From JBMOKU01 sp049324315 (lineage in GTDB: Bacteria > Bacillota > Clostridia > Peptostreptococcales > Thermotaleaceae), in contig JBMOKU010000015.1 of assembly GCA_049324315.1 (NCBI GenBank), positions 1 to 64,000 on the forward strand: DNA of 64,000 bases, read 5' to 3'. The notes beneath the pieces were generated by a model. It was given only the letters and a program-made list of their open reading frames with translations. It made no database searches and was not told where the DNA came from. Below are positions 32,947-42,245 of this stretch, piece by piece. Position 1 is the stretch's first letter. Each line of letters begins with the position of its first letter. The position numbers and the translations under genes were made by a program.

Positions 32947-34830
32947 ATGAAGGCAGTGGGCGGTTTACTTTCAAAGATTGATTCACCTGTTGACATAAAG
33001 AAACTAAATGATTTTGAGTTACACGAACTGGCTGGAGAGATAAGAAAATTTTTAGTGGAAAGTGTTTCAAAAACAGGTGGTCATCTTGCATCAAATTTAG
33101 GGGTTGTTGAGCTTACATTAGCTATACACAGTGTTTTTAACAGCCCTGATGATAAGATCATATGGGATGTTGGACATCAATCATATGTTCATAAGCTGCT
33201 AACAGGACGTAAGCATTTATTTAATACATTGAGAAAATTCAAAGGTCTAAGTGGGTTTCCAAAGCGAAACGAAAGTGTTCATGATGCCTTTGAAACCGGT
33301 CACAGTAGTACTTCTATTTCTGCCGCTTTGGGAATGGCTATGGCAAGAGATATAAAAAAAGAAAAAAACGCGGTTATAGCAGTCATTGGTGATGGCGCAT
33401 TAACAGGTGGCATGGCATTTGAAGCATTAAATCATGCAGGTCATACAAAAACAGACTTCATCGTCATACTCAATGATAACGAGATGTCTATTGCTCAAAA
33501 TGTTGGTGGGCTATCAAAATATTTGAACAGACTTAGATCTGATCCTGCTTATTTTAAAGTAAAAGACGATGTTGAAAACATATTAAATAAAATTCCTGCT
33601 GTTGGAAAAGCTGTATTTAAGACGGCAGAAAAAGCAAAGGACAGCTTAAAGTACTTTCTTGTTCCAGGAATTATTTTTGAAGAACTTGGATGTACCTATC
33701 TTGGACCTGTTAATGGTCATGATATAAAAGAGTTAAAAATTGTTCTTGAACGGGCAAAAAAAGTTCGTGGGCCTGTGTTTATACACGTCATAACAAAAAA
33801 AGGTAAAGGCTATGTATTTGCAGAGAAAAATCCTGACAAATTCCATGGTGTAGGTTCCTTTACAATTGAGTCAGGAAAGCTTCTCTCTTCAAAAAGTAAA
33901 ACCCCTTCTTATTCTGCAATTTTTGGAAATACAATTGTAGAATTAGCGAATAAAGACCGTAATATCGTGGCCATTACTGCGGCTATGCCTTCTGGGACAG
34001 GTCTACAGGAATTTTCGGCAACCCATCCGGACCGTTTTTTTGACGTTGGCATTGCAGAGCAGCATGCCGTTACATTTGCAGCAGGATTAGCTGCTAATGG
34101 TCTAAAGCCTGTTTTTACAGTTTACTCAACCTTTTTACAGCGGGCTTATGACCAGATTATCCATGATGTATGTATCCAAAATTTGCCTGTGGTTTTCTGT
34201 ATAGATCGTGGTGGATTGGTAGGGAACGATGGAGAAACTCATCATGGTGTATTTGACCTGTCATATTTAACGCATATCCCAAACATGACAGTTATGGCTC
34301 CTAAAGATGGGAAGGAGCTAGAATGCATGTTAAGTTATGCAGTAACACACAAAGGTCCCATAGCCATCAGATACCCGAGAGGTGAAAGCGATGATTTTAC
34401 CGCTATAAGTAAGAACTATTCTGTTGATGATATGAAAGCTGAAGTATTGATGAAGGGTTCAGATGTTTGTATTTTCGCTGTTGGAAATATGGTAAGAAAT
34501 GCCTATGATGCAGCAGTTCAAGCTATTGCCAGAGGAGTCAGCTGTACGGTAGTTAACATTCGGGTTGTAAAACCCCTGGATGAAGAAACTATTTTGAATG
34601 AGGCTTTAGAAGCTAAACATATTATCACCATCGAAGATAATGTTATCAGTGGTGGTTTTGGTGAAAAAGTATTGGAATTACTTAATCGTAAAAAAATGAC
34701 TACAAAAAATATCAGAATACTTGGTCTGCCTGATAAGTTTATTGAGCACGGCGACACGGAAGAGCTTATAAAACAGCATGGTTTAGATCAAGAAACCATA
34801 CTGCAGCTTATTATGCAAATGTGTAAATAG
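32947..34830 (+). CDS. dxs: 1-deoxy-D-xylulose-5-phosphate synthase
   Basis: DXS, 627 aa, makes DXP from pyruvate and glyceraldehyde-3-phosphate with thiamine diphosphate, starting the MEP isoprenoid pathway. Features: DVGHQSYVHKLLTGR, the TPP/Mg motif GDGALTGGMAFEALN, DVGIAEQHAVTFAAGLA with the catalytic Glu, and a transketolase C-terminal domain. Full length for the family. It lies 23 nt after the PAP2-like gene. Confidence 0.97.
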   Translation: MKAVGGLLSKIDSPVDIKKLNDFELHELAGEIRKFLVESVSKTGGHLASNLGVVELTLAIHSVFNSPDDKIIWDVGHQSYVHKLLTGRKHLFNTLRKFKGLSGFPKRNESVHDAFETGHSSTSISAALGMAMARDIKKEKNAVIAVIGDGALTGGMAFEALNHAGHTKTDFIVILNDNEMSIAQNVGGLSKYLNRLRSDPAYFKVKDDVENILNKIPAVGKAVFKTAEKAKDSLKYFLVPGIIFEELGCTYLGPVNGHDIKELKIVLERAKKVRGPVFIHVITKKGKGYVFAEKNPDKFHGVGSFTIESGKLLSSKSKTPSYSAIFGNTIVELANKDRNIVAITAAMPSGTGLQEFSATHPDRFFDVGIAEQHAVTFAAGLAANGLKPVFTVYSTFLQRAYDQIIHDVCIQNLPVVFCIDRGGLVGNDGETHHGVFDLSYLTHIPNMTVMAPKDGKELECMLSYAVTHKGPIAIRYPRGESDDFTAISKNYSVDDMKAEVLMKGSDVCIFAVGNMVRNAYDAAVQAIARGVSCTVVNIRVVKPLDEETILNEALEAKHIITIEDNVISGGFGEKVLELLNRKKMTTKNIRILGLPDKFIEHGDTEELIKQHGLDQETILQLIMQMCK

Positions 34831-34841
34831 GGGCGAAATTT

Positions 34842-35666
34842 ATGGGAGAAAAAATACGATTAGATATGCTTTTAGTTGAAGATGGGAACTTTGAAACCCG
34901 CGAAAAAGCAAGAAAATCCATTATGGCAGGCATTGTTTTTGTAAATAATCAGCGCATAGATAAACCTGGAACAAAGGTAGACAGGGATTCTCAGATTGAG
35001 ATTAAGGGAAATGTTATGCCCTATGTCAGTAGGGGCGGTTTTAAGCTGGAAAAGGCTATCAATGAATTTCACATAGATCTTAATAGTAAAGTTGCATTAG
35101 ATATTGGCTCCTCTACTGGCGGATTTACAGACTGTATGCTTCAGAATGGTGCACAGAAAGTTTATGCTATAGACGTTGGCTATGGTCAGCTTGCTTGGAC
35201 TTTAAGGAATGACCCGAGAGTTGTGTCCATGGAAAGAACGAACATTCGGTACGTGGAAAAGGATGCTTTTTCTGAAGAGATTGACTTTGCATCCATTGAT
35301 GTATCTTTTATTTCACTTCGGCTTGTTTTGCCTGTTGTAAAAGAATTACTCAAACCAAAGGGAGAAATTGTTTGTTTGATAAAACCACAGTTTGAGGCTG
35401 GTCGAGAAAAAGTCGGGAAAAAGGGAGTCGTCAAAGATGTTCAGGTTCATAAAGAGGTTATCTTAAAGATACTATCATTTGCCTTAGAAAACGATTTGTG
35501 TATTGTCGGTCTTTCCTTTTCACCGATAAAAGGACCCGAAGGAAACATTGAATATCTTGCATATTTCATAAACGAAACAGGTTCTCCCATGTTTGATCTT
35601 GAAAGTACAGTAAACAATGTGGTACTTGCATCCCACAATATTTTAGACGTTGGAGGTAACCTGTAA
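34842..35666 (+). CDS. tlyA: TlyA-family rRNA 2'-O-methyltransferase
   Basis: A 274-aa protein with an N-terminal S4 RNA-binding domain (RLDMLLVEDG; 1-60) and an FtsJ-like methyltransferase domain with SAM motif DIGSSTGGFTD. TlyA homologues methylate 16S and/or 23S rRNA and, in mycobacteria, determine capreomycin sensitivity. It is 11 nt after dxs. In many clostridia nadK comes next; it is missing here. Confidence 0.94.
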   Translation: MGEKIRLDMLLVEDGNFETREKARKSIMAGIVFVNNQRIDKPGTKVDRDSQIEIKGNVMPYVSRGGFKLEKAINEFHIDLNSKVALDIGSSTGGFTDCMLQNGAQKVYAIDVGYGQLAWTLRNDPRVVSMERTNIRYVEKDAFSEEIDFASIDVSFISLRLVLPVVKELLKPKGEIVCLIKPQFEAGREKVGKKGVVKDVQVHKEVILKILSFALENDLCIVGLSFSPIKGPEGNIEYLAYFINETGSPMFDLESTVNNVVLASHNILDVGGNL

Positions 35667-35734
35667 GGTTACTTCTGCTTTCTAATTTTTCTTTAAAAAC
35701 GAAAAATAGTTAAAGGATAAAATAGAAGGATGTA

Positions 35735-35752
35735 GAATATTGTAGTATATTC
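35735..35752. promoter_or_regulatory. Palindrome upstream of argR
   Basis: GAATAT (35735-35740) and ATATTC (35747-35752) form a perfect inverted repeat around 6 nt. The A/T-rich arms resemble an ARG-box half-site pattern, and the site lies about 75 nt before argR, so autoregulation by ArgR is conceivable. Weak evidence in such AT-rich DNA. Confidence 0.3.
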
Positions 35753-35825
35753 ATAAATTGTATAAATATTTTGTAAAATATATTTTTTTCACAAACGAAT
35801 AATCGAAAGAAAATGGGAGGTATTT

Positions 35826-36275
35826 ATGAAGTATTCCAGGCATAGTAGGATTTTAGAAATAATTGAAAACCATGAGATTGAAACCCAGGAAGAATTAGCA
35901 GAACACTTGAAAAAGAGCGGTATTAATGTTACGCAGGCAACTGTATCAAGGGATATTAAAGAACTTAGATTAATAAAAGTTTTAGCTAAAAACGGTCGTT
36001 ATAAGTATGCTTCTATGAAACAGCAGGAAAGCGCTATTTCAGATAGACTTATAAAAATATTCAAGGATTCTATTGTCTCTATCGATTGGACAGGTAATAT
36101 GGTGGTGGTAAAAACATTAGCCGGTGCTGCCAATGCTGCTGCAGAAGCTATTGATGTATTAGATTTGAAAGAAGTCGTTGGAACGATAGCGGGAGATAAT
36201 ACAATATTTATTCTTACTAGAGGTGCGGAACATGTTCCTGAAATCGTTGACAGATTTAAAAAATTGATGAAGTAA
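35826..36275 (+). CDS. argR: Arginine repressor ArgR/AhrC
   Basis: ArgR, 149 aa. The winged-helix DNA-binding domain has ETQEELAEHLKKSGINVTQATVSRDIKELRL (positions about 18-48), and the C-terminal arginine-binding hexamerisation domain has GTIAGDNTIFILTRG. It controls arginine synthesis and breakdown. GGGAGG precedes the ATG. In clostridia it is regularly linked to recN, as here (16 nt apart). Confidence 0.97.
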   Translation: MKYSRHSRILEIIENHEIETQEELAEHLKKSGINVTQATVSRDIKELRLIKVLAKNGRYKYASMKQQESAISDRLIKIFKDSIVSIDWTGNMVVVKTLAGAANAAAEAIDVLDLKEVVGTIAGDNTIFILTRGAEHVPEIVDRFKKLMK

Positions 36276-36291
36276 TGACGGGGGAAATAGA

Positions 36292-38010
36292 ATGCTCTTA
36301 TCATTATATATAGAGAATTTTGCTCTAATTGATAAATTAAGTGTAAATTTCGATCATGGATTAAATGTTTTAACGGGTGAGACAGGGGCCGGAAAATCCA
36401 TCTTGATAGATGCCGTCAGTATAGCCTTGGGAGAGAGAGCAGACAAGAGTTATATTCGCTCAGGTTGTGATAAATCAACGATACAGTTGGTTTTTGAAAG
36501 CTGTGATGCTATATTGAAAAAAACATTAGATGAAAATGGCATTCAGCTTGACGACGGAAATCTAATTATCATGACCCGTGAAATCTATATAAATGGTAGG
36601 AATATCTGTCGTATTAATGACAAAGTTGTTACTGTATCTCTGCTAAAACAAGTCAGTCAGTTTCTTATTGATATTCATGGACAACATGAGCATCAATCTC
36701 TCCTTTATGCGGATACACATCTTGAACTATTAGATGTGTTTGGGGACCAACAAATCATCACATTACGAAAATCTGTAGAAAAAGAGTATCATGAACTACG
36801 AAAATATAACACGTTATTATCTGAATTATGTGGAAATGAGTTAGAACGTGAAAGAACCATTGATCTTCTAAAGTTTCAATTGGAGGAAATTGATCAGTGT
36901 AAATTAAAGGTAAATGAAGAAGATCAGCTCATATATGAACTCAACCTTTTATCAAATAGTGAGAATATCTATTCCGTTATGTCTAAAGCATATGAAATGT
37001 CATACGGAGGAGAAAATAGGTATCCTACAATTTTAGATCAGTTGAGTCAAATTGTAAAAGAATTAGATGGTATTAAAGACTTTGATGAGAAGATCACAAA
37101 CATTCATTCTATTTTTCAGGAAAGTTTATTTAAATTAGAGGATGTTTCAAGAGACGTTAGAAAATATAGGGATAGTATCGAATTTGACCCTGCACAGCTG
37201 GAGCAAATTGAAAAACGACTGGAGATCATTCATGGATTGAAACGGAAATATGGTAAAACAGTACAAGATATCCTTGCATATCGAAATAAAATTCATGAAG
37301 AACTAGAGACCTTAATCAATAGCGAAGCATTGATTCAATCATATAAGGACAAAATAAGTGAGAAGGAAGAATCGTTGCGATTGCTTTCCGGACAATTAAG
37401 TAGTGAACGAAAAAAATCGGCGATCATCCTAAAGAATAAGATAAAAGATGAATTAGATAGTTTAAATATGGGAAAAGTCACTTTTGAGATTCATATTCAT
37501 CCTAACTATGATAAAAATGAGAAATATATTTATTCCTCGAAAGGTATCGACAAAGTAGAATTTCTTATATCTACAAACCTGGGTGAACCCGTGAAGCCTA
37601 TTCATAAAATAGCTTCCGGTGGAGAAATGTCCCGAATTATGCTGGCTTTTAAAACCATTTTAGCAAAAACAGATAATATCCCTACCCTTATATTTGATGA
37701 AATCGATACGGGAATTAGTGGTCGTACTGCCAATGTGGTTGGTGAAAAGTTAGCCGTGCTATCTAAGACCCACCAAATATTATGTATAACCCATCTACCT
37801 CAGATTGCACAAATGGCTGATCATCATTATTATATTGAAAAAGTATCCAACAATGAACAAACAGTAACAAAGCTTACGAAAATAGATGAGCATAACAGAG
37901 TTTTGGAACTAGCCAGACTATTAGGTGGCATTACAGTCACCGACTTGACGTTGAAACATGCTAAAGAGATGTTGAAACTCGGAAATGAATACAAAAAAAG
38001 GATTGTTTGA
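36292..38010 (+). CDS. recN: DNA repair ATPase RecN
   Basis: RecN, 572 aa, an SMC-like protein acting at double-strand breaks. Walker A GETGAGKS (29-36), central coiled coils, ABC signature IASGGEMSR, and LIFDEIDTGISGRTA (Walker B). Full length. Behind GGGGG with ATG start; followed by a terminator. Confidence 0.97.
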   Translation: MLLSLYIENFALIDKLSVNFDHGLNVLTGETGAGKSILIDAVSIALGERADKSYIRSGCDKSTIQLVFESCDAILKKTLDENGIQLDDGNLIIMTREIYINGRNICRINDKVVTVSLLKQVSQFLIDIHGQHEHQSLLYADTHLELLDVFGDQQIITLRKSVEKEYHELRKYNTLLSELCGNELERERTIDLLKFQLEEIDQCKLKVNEEDQLIYELNLLSNSENIYSVMSKAYEMSYGGENRYPTILDQLSQIVKELDGIKDFDEKITNIHSIFQESLFKLEDVSRDVRKYRDSIEFDPAQLEQIEKRLEIIHGLKRKYGKTVQDILAYRNKIHEELETLINSEALIQSYKDKISEKEESLRLLSGQLSSERKKSAIILKNKIKDELDSLNMGKVTFEIHIHPNYDKNEKYIYSSKGIDKVEFLISTNLGEPVKPIHKIASGGEMSRIMLAFKTILAKTDNIPTLIFDEIDTGISGRTANVVGEKLAVLSKTHQILCITHLPQIAQMADHHYYIEKVSNNEQTVTKLTKIDEHNRVLELARLLGGITVTDLTLKHAKEMLKLGNEYKKRIV

Positions 38011-38041
38011 AAATAGGTTTTTTAGAAACCTATTTTTGTTT
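38011..38041 (+). terminator. Terminator of argR-recN
   Basis: AAATAGGTTT (38011-38020) pairs with AAACCTATTT (38026-38035), loop TTTAG, followed by TTGTTTTTTG. It starts right after the recN stop. Confidence 0.85.
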
Positions 38042-38104
38042 TTTGATGATTTTATGACAATATTTAAGTAGCATAATCATATTAGATTGAGGCAAATTAA
38101 GTAC

Positions 38105-38126
38105 AGAGATTATATTAATAATCTCT
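38105..38126. promoter_or_regulatory. 22-bp palindrome before spoIVB
   Basis: AGAGATTA (38105-38112) and TAATCTCT (38119-38126) are perfect arms around TATTAA, 38 nt before the spoIVB start. There is no T-run after it, so a protein-binding site is more likely than a terminator. Identity unknown. Confidence 0.4.
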
Positions 38127-38163
38127 TAAGCGAATTGACGGAAAAATGGGAGCGTGATAATTA

Positions 38164-39474
38164 TTGAGGAATGACAAAAAAACACGCCTTTTTTCGCTGA
38201 TGTTAACTGTTTTATTAATCGCCTCATTCTATACGTTAACATTGAAGGATGTTATAGATTATCCCCAACAGTTCAAATTGTTTGAAGGTGAAAAACAAGC
38301 ATTAGATATTGGATTTCCTTTACAGATAAGTGAGGGAAAATCAGGTGAAAAGTTACTTCAACTTCAACGATATGGTGATAATTTACGTCGTCGAGTTTTT
38401 CTTGAACCTATTGGTATAGGCAGAACAAATATCAATGTAAAATTATTGGGCGTCATCCCTTTAAGGACAATGACGGTTGATGTTGTCCCTAAGATAAAGC
38501 TTATTCCTGGCGGACAATCAGTTGGTGTAAGACTAAACACAAAAGGTGTATTAGTGGTTGGTCTTGAAGAGATTGAAGGAATCAATGGAAAGCGTTATAA
38601 CCCGGGACAAGACGCAGGATTGTGCATCGGTGACAGCATTATAGAAATTAATCATGAAAGAGTTAGAGATGCAGAACATGTGACACAAATCATTAATAAG
38701 AATAAAAACAATGAAATTCTACTAAGAGTGAGGCGAGAACAAAAAGAGTTCAATGTAAAAGTTACCCCCGTACAATGCAAGGATGATGGTGAGTATAGAG
38801 TTGGATTGTGGGTAAGGGATAAAACAGCAGGTGTAGGTACGTTAACTTTTTTTCATCCTGAATCTATGAAGTATGGTGCCCTTGGTCATGCCATCACAGA
38901 TATAGATACCGGATTGTTGCTAACAGTGAATAGTGGTGAAGTTGTTAAATCTAAGGTTGCATCCATTGAACAGGGAAAGAGGGGTAAACCTGGAGAGATA
39001 AAGGGAATATTCTATGATACAAGTAAACCCATTGGAAATCTTCAAAAAAACACCTCCTTTGGCATATATGGACAAGCATATGATAAGTTAAACAATCCTG
39101 TTTATCCTGAACCTTTAGAAATTGCTTTTCAAAACCAAATTCACGAGGGACCGGCAACAATTCTTACAACGATTGAGAACAATAAAATTGAAGAGTATGA
39201 GGTATATATACAAAAAGTAAATCGTCAGAAGACTCCCAGTACCAAAAGTATGATTATTAAAATCACGGATAAAAGACTTCTAAGTAAAAGTGGCGGAATT
39301 GTCCAAGGAATGAGCGGCAGCCCTATTATCCAAGATGGAAAATTGATTGGTGCAGTAACCCACGTATTTGTTCACGATCCCACCAAAGGATATGGACTGT
39401 TTATCGAATGGATGATTCAGGAAGCCGGCTTAAATATCTACAACAATCGCAGTCAAATGGCAGAAAATCAATAA
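38164..39474 (+). CDS. spoIVB: SpoIVB serine peptidase
   Basis: SpoIVB, 436 aa, is a forespore-secreted S55 peptidase that triggers pro-sigma-K processing in the mother cell. It has an N-terminal membrane anchor (about 10-28), a PDZ domain (about 120-200; GQDAGLCIGDSIIEINHE) and the S55 domain with GALGHAITDIDTG (His) and the nucleophile in VQGMSGSPIIQDGKLIGAVTH (Ser of SGSP). Start is TTG at 38164 with GGGAG 11 nt upstream, a weak site. The expected next gene, spo0A, is absent. Confidence 0.95.
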   Translation: MRNDKKTRLFSLMLTVLLIASFYTLTLKDVIDYPQQFKLFEGEKQALDIGFPLQISEGKSGEKLLQLQRYGDNLRRRVFLEPIGIGRTNINVKLLGVIPLRTMTVDVVPKIKLIPGGQSVGVRLNTKGVLVVGLEEIEGINGKRYNPGQDAGLCIGDSIIEINHERVRDAEHVTQIINKNKNNEILLRVRREQKEFNVKVTPVQCKDDGEYRVGLWVRDKTAGVGTLTFFHPESMKYGALGHAITDIDTGLLLTVNSGEVVKSKVASIEQGKRGKPGEIKGIFYDTSKPIGNLQKNTSFGIYGQAYDKLNNPVYPEPLEIAFQNQIHEGPATILTTIENNKIEEYEVYIQKVNRQKTPSTKSMIIKITDKRLLSKSGGIVQGMSGSPIIQDGKLIGAVTHVFVHDPTKGYGLFIEWMIQEAGLNIYNNRSQMAENQ

Positions 39475-39483
39475 AGGATCATA

Positions 39484-39520
39484 AGATAAAGAACGTTAGT
39501 TGTTCTTTATCTTTTTTTTG
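39484..39520 (+). terminator. Terminator of spoIVB
   Basis: AGATAAAGAAC (39484-39494) pairs with GTTCTTTATCT (39502-39512), 7-nt loop, followed by eight T. It separates spoIVB from the pst operon. Confidence 0.9.
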
Positions 39521-39552
39521 AAAATTTACTGTAATAAAGCATTAAACTGGCT

Positions 39553-39591
39553 TTTCAAGTAACTTAACATAAATTTAACATAGAATTAATC
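39553..39591 (+). promoter_or_regulatory. PhoP-box array upstream of pst
   Basis: Four hexamers repeat every 11 bp: TTTCAA (39553), TTAACA (39564), TTAACA (39575) and TTAATC (39586). This is the layout of Gram-positive PhoP-binding sites (TT(A/C)ACA with 5-nt gaps). It lies 64 nt before pstC, so phosphate-starvation induction by a PhoP-type regulator encoded elsewhere is likely. Confidence 0.75.
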
Positions 39592-39654
39592 ATTGCATAA
39601 AAGAAAAGCAATATCCTTAAATAGAGAACAAGAACTGGGGAAGGAGATTTATAC

Positions 39655-40539
39655 ATGAAAAGCTACGAAAAAGCAATAGCATTCATACTTTTTATCTGTG
39701 CAACCATTGCAACACTATCCGTATTACTAATCACAATATTTATCTTCAAAGAAGGATTACCTCTATTAATAGATTATGGAATAGGTAATTTTTTATTTGG
39801 TAAGAATTGGAGCCCTTCAAATGGAGAATATGGAGCATTTCCAATGATCATTGGGTCAATTTCAGTAACGGTTGGATCGTTATTAATAGGTGTCCCCATG
39901 GGACTTGCATGTGCCATATTTTTAGCAGAGCTTGCACCAAAGCCCATCGTCAAAGTCTTTAAACCGGCCGTAGAGTTATTGGCCGGAATACCGTCAGTAG
40001 TTTACGGTTTTTTCGGTCTCGCTGTACTTGTACCACTGATTAGAACAAAGTTTCTACCTCTTGTTCAGACATTTAACCCGGATGTTTTTACGTCTGGATA
40101 TAGTATTTTAGCCGGTGCAATCATTCTAGCAGTTATGATATTGCCAACGATCGTTAATATATCCGAAAATGCTATCCGTTCTGTTCCCGTTGAATATAAA
40201 CAAGGCTCTTTGGCCCTTGGCGCTTCTCATTTTCAAACGATATCAAAGGTCATTATACCGGCTGCGAAATCGGGTATTATCGCTTCTATTGTATTGGGAA
40301 TGGGTAGGGCTGTAGGCGAAACAATGGCAGTTATTCTGATAACAGGAAATATGCCTAGAGTTCCTGGCAGCATTCTTGATTCCGTATCAACCATGACTGG
40401 AACCATAGCCATGGAGATGGGATATGCTACCCCAACCCATCAAAAAGCTCTTTTTGCCACAGGAATTATCTTGTTCATATTTATCATGATACTCAATGTC
40501 AGTGCCACTGCAATAACAAGAAAGCTTGGAGGGGAGTAG
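39655..40539 (+). CDS. pstC: Phosphate ABC transporter permease PstC
   Basis: A 294-aa BPD-type permease with six membrane helices, forming the phosphate channel with PstA. The PstC-type segment AELAPKPIVKVFKPAVELLAGIPSVVYGFFG (about 84-114) and the EAA loop EYKQGSLALGASHFQTI are seen. AAGGAG precedes the ATG. First gene of pstC-pstA-pstB-phoU; no pstS precedes it. Confidence 0.96.
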   Translation: MKSYEKAIAFILFICATIATLSVLLITIFIFKEGLPLLIDYGIGNFLFGKNWSPSNGEYGAFPMIIGSISVTVGSLLIGVPMGLACAIFLAELAPKPIVKVFKPAVELLAGIPSVVYGFFGLAVLVPLIRTKFLPLVQTFNPDVFTSGYSILAGAIILAVMILPTIVNISENAIRSVPVEYKQGSLALGASHFQTISKVIIPAAKSGIIASIVLGMGRAVGETMAVILITGNMPRVPGSILDSVSTMTGTIAMEMGYATPTHQKALFATGIILFIFIMILNVSATAITRKLGGE

Positions 40540-40540
40540 G

Positions 40541-41437
40541 ATGATGGATTTGAAAGCTGACACAACAACAGGAAAAGTACTGATTACGAATAAAAAGAGA
40601 AAAATAAATGTTAAAGAAAAAATTGCGTATGGTTGTATCTATCTGGCTGCTATTCTAACTGTCGCTATTTTGATTTCTATTATAGGATATGTCTTATTTA
40701 ATGGTATACAGCATATTGACATGGAGTTCTTTACAAAGGATCCAAGTAGAATGGGAAGAGAAGGCGGTATTTTTTCAATTATTGTTGGAACATTCTATTT
40801 GACGTTTGTATCTATAGCCATTGCCACGCCCATTGGTGTAGCTGCAGCCATTTACTTAACAGAGTATTCAAGGGAGAATCGTTTAGTTAAAATTATCCGT
40901 TTTGGCACAGAAACCCTAGCGGGTATTCCATCCATTATATTTGGTCTATTTGGATTTGTCTTTTTTGTTATCTTTTTAGGGTTCAGATGGTCCATACTTT
41001 CCGGTGGACTTACCTTAGCAATGATGATTCTGCCAACCCTTGTTAGGGCCACTGAAGAATCTATTAAAACCGTACCTCAATCCTATAGAGAGGGCAGTTT
41101 TGCATTAGGTGCCACCAAATGGCAAACCATTGTAAAAGTTGTTCTTCCGAGCAGTATCCCCGGTATTGTAACCGGGCTAATATTGGGTATTGGTAGGGCA
41201 ATTGGGGAGACTGCCGCCGTTATGCTGACTGCCGGGAGCTCCTTAGGCTTACCTAAATCAATTATGCATCCTGCAAGGACCATGTCCGTGCATTTATATC
41301 TACTGGCTTCAGAAGGATTATCGAAAGAAAAGACATTTGCCACCGCCACTGTTTTAATTGTGGTCGTTTTAATCATCAATTTTGCAGCAAATGCTATTGG
41401 AAACAGTTATATGAAGAAAACGAAGGTAGAATCGTAG
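40541..41437 (+). CDS. pstA: Phosphate ABC transporter permease PstA
   Basis: A 298-aa partner of PstC with six helices. Hallmarks are TPIGVAAAIYLTEYSRENRLVK, ETLAGIPSIIFGLFGF and the EAA loop SYREGSFALGATKWQTI. The ATG at 40541 sits 1 nt after the pstC stop with GGAGGGG upstream; ATG 40544 is equally possible. Translationally coupled to pstC. Confidence 0.95.
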   Translation: MMDLKADTTTGKVLITNKKRKINVKEKIAYGCIYLAAILTVAILISIIGYVLFNGIQHIDMEFFTKDPSRMGREGGIFSIIVGTFYLTFVSIAIATPIGVAAAIYLTEYSRENRLVKIIRFGTETLAGIPSIIFGLFGFVFFVIFLGFRWSILSGGLTLAMMILPTLVRATEESIKTVPQSYREGSFALGATKWQTIVKVVLPSSIPGIVTGLILGIGRAIGETAAVMLTAGSSLGLPKSIMHPARTMSVHLYLLASEGLSKEKTFATATVLIVVVLIINFAANAIGNSYMKKTKVES

Positions 41438-41452
41438 AAGGAGGATTCAATC

Positions 41453-42214
41453 ATGGTGAATAAAGTAAAGATTAAAGTACGTGATCTTAATCTCTTTTAT
41501 GGAGATTTCCATGCGATACATGATATTAATATGGACATTGTTGAAAACAAAGTAACAGCACTCATTGGCCCTTCAGGTTGTGGAAAATCGACGTTTCTAA
41601 GAACATTAAACAGAATGAATGATTTAATTGACAGTGTAAGGATTACTGGCGAAATCTTATTAGACGGTGTTGATGTATACAGTGAAAAATGTGATCTAAT
41701 CAATCTAAGAAAGAATGTGGGTATGGTATTTCAAAAGCCAAACCCATTCCCTAAAACAGTATATGAAAATGTCGTATATGGTCCAAGAATTCATGGTATA
41801 AAAGAAAAGGCAAAGCTTGATGAGATCGTAGAAAAAAGTCTAAAAGGTGCAGCTCTTTGGGATGAAGTAAAGGATCGATTGGATAAACCTGCATTAGGAC
41901 TGTCTGGTGGACAACAGCAAAGATTGTGTATTGCCAGATGTCTAGCTGTAGAACCGGATGTTTTACTCATGGATGAACCAACATCAGCTTTAGACCCTAT
42001 TTCAACCTTAAAAATTGAAGATTTGCTCGAAGAACTGAAAAAGCAGTATACAATCGTCATTGTAACCCATAATATGCAGCAAGCAGGAAGAGTTTCTGAT
42101 TATACTTCATTTTTCTTGAATGGGGATATTATCGAAACTGATTTAACGGATAACATTTTTTCAAAACCTCGTGATAAAAGAACAGAGGATTATATTACCG
42201 GTAGATTCGGTTAA
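41453..42214 (+). CDS. pstB: Phosphate ABC transporter ATPase PstB
   Basis: A 253-aa ABC ATPase: Walker A GPSGCGKST, Q-loop VFQKPNPFPKT (PstB-specific), signature LSGGQQQR, Walker B LLMDEPTSALDP and H-loop THNMQQA. It energises phosphate uptake. AAGGAGG precedes the ATG; 15 nt after pstA. Confidence 0.97.
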   Translation: MVNKVKIKVRDLNLFYGDFHAIHDINMDIVENKVTALIGPSGCGKSTFLRTLNRMNDLIDSVRITGEILLDGVDVYSEKCDLINLRKNVGMVFQKPNPFPKTVYENVVYGPRIHGIKEKAKLDEIVEKSLKGAALWDEVKDRLDKPALGLSGGQQQRLCIARCLAVEPDVLLMDEPTSALDPISTLKIEDLLEELKKQYTIVIVTHNMQQAGRVSDYTSFFLNGDIIETDLTDNIFSKPRDKRTEDYITGRFG

Positions 42215-42245
42215 GCTTTGATACCAATTTTGTGGGAGGTTATGA

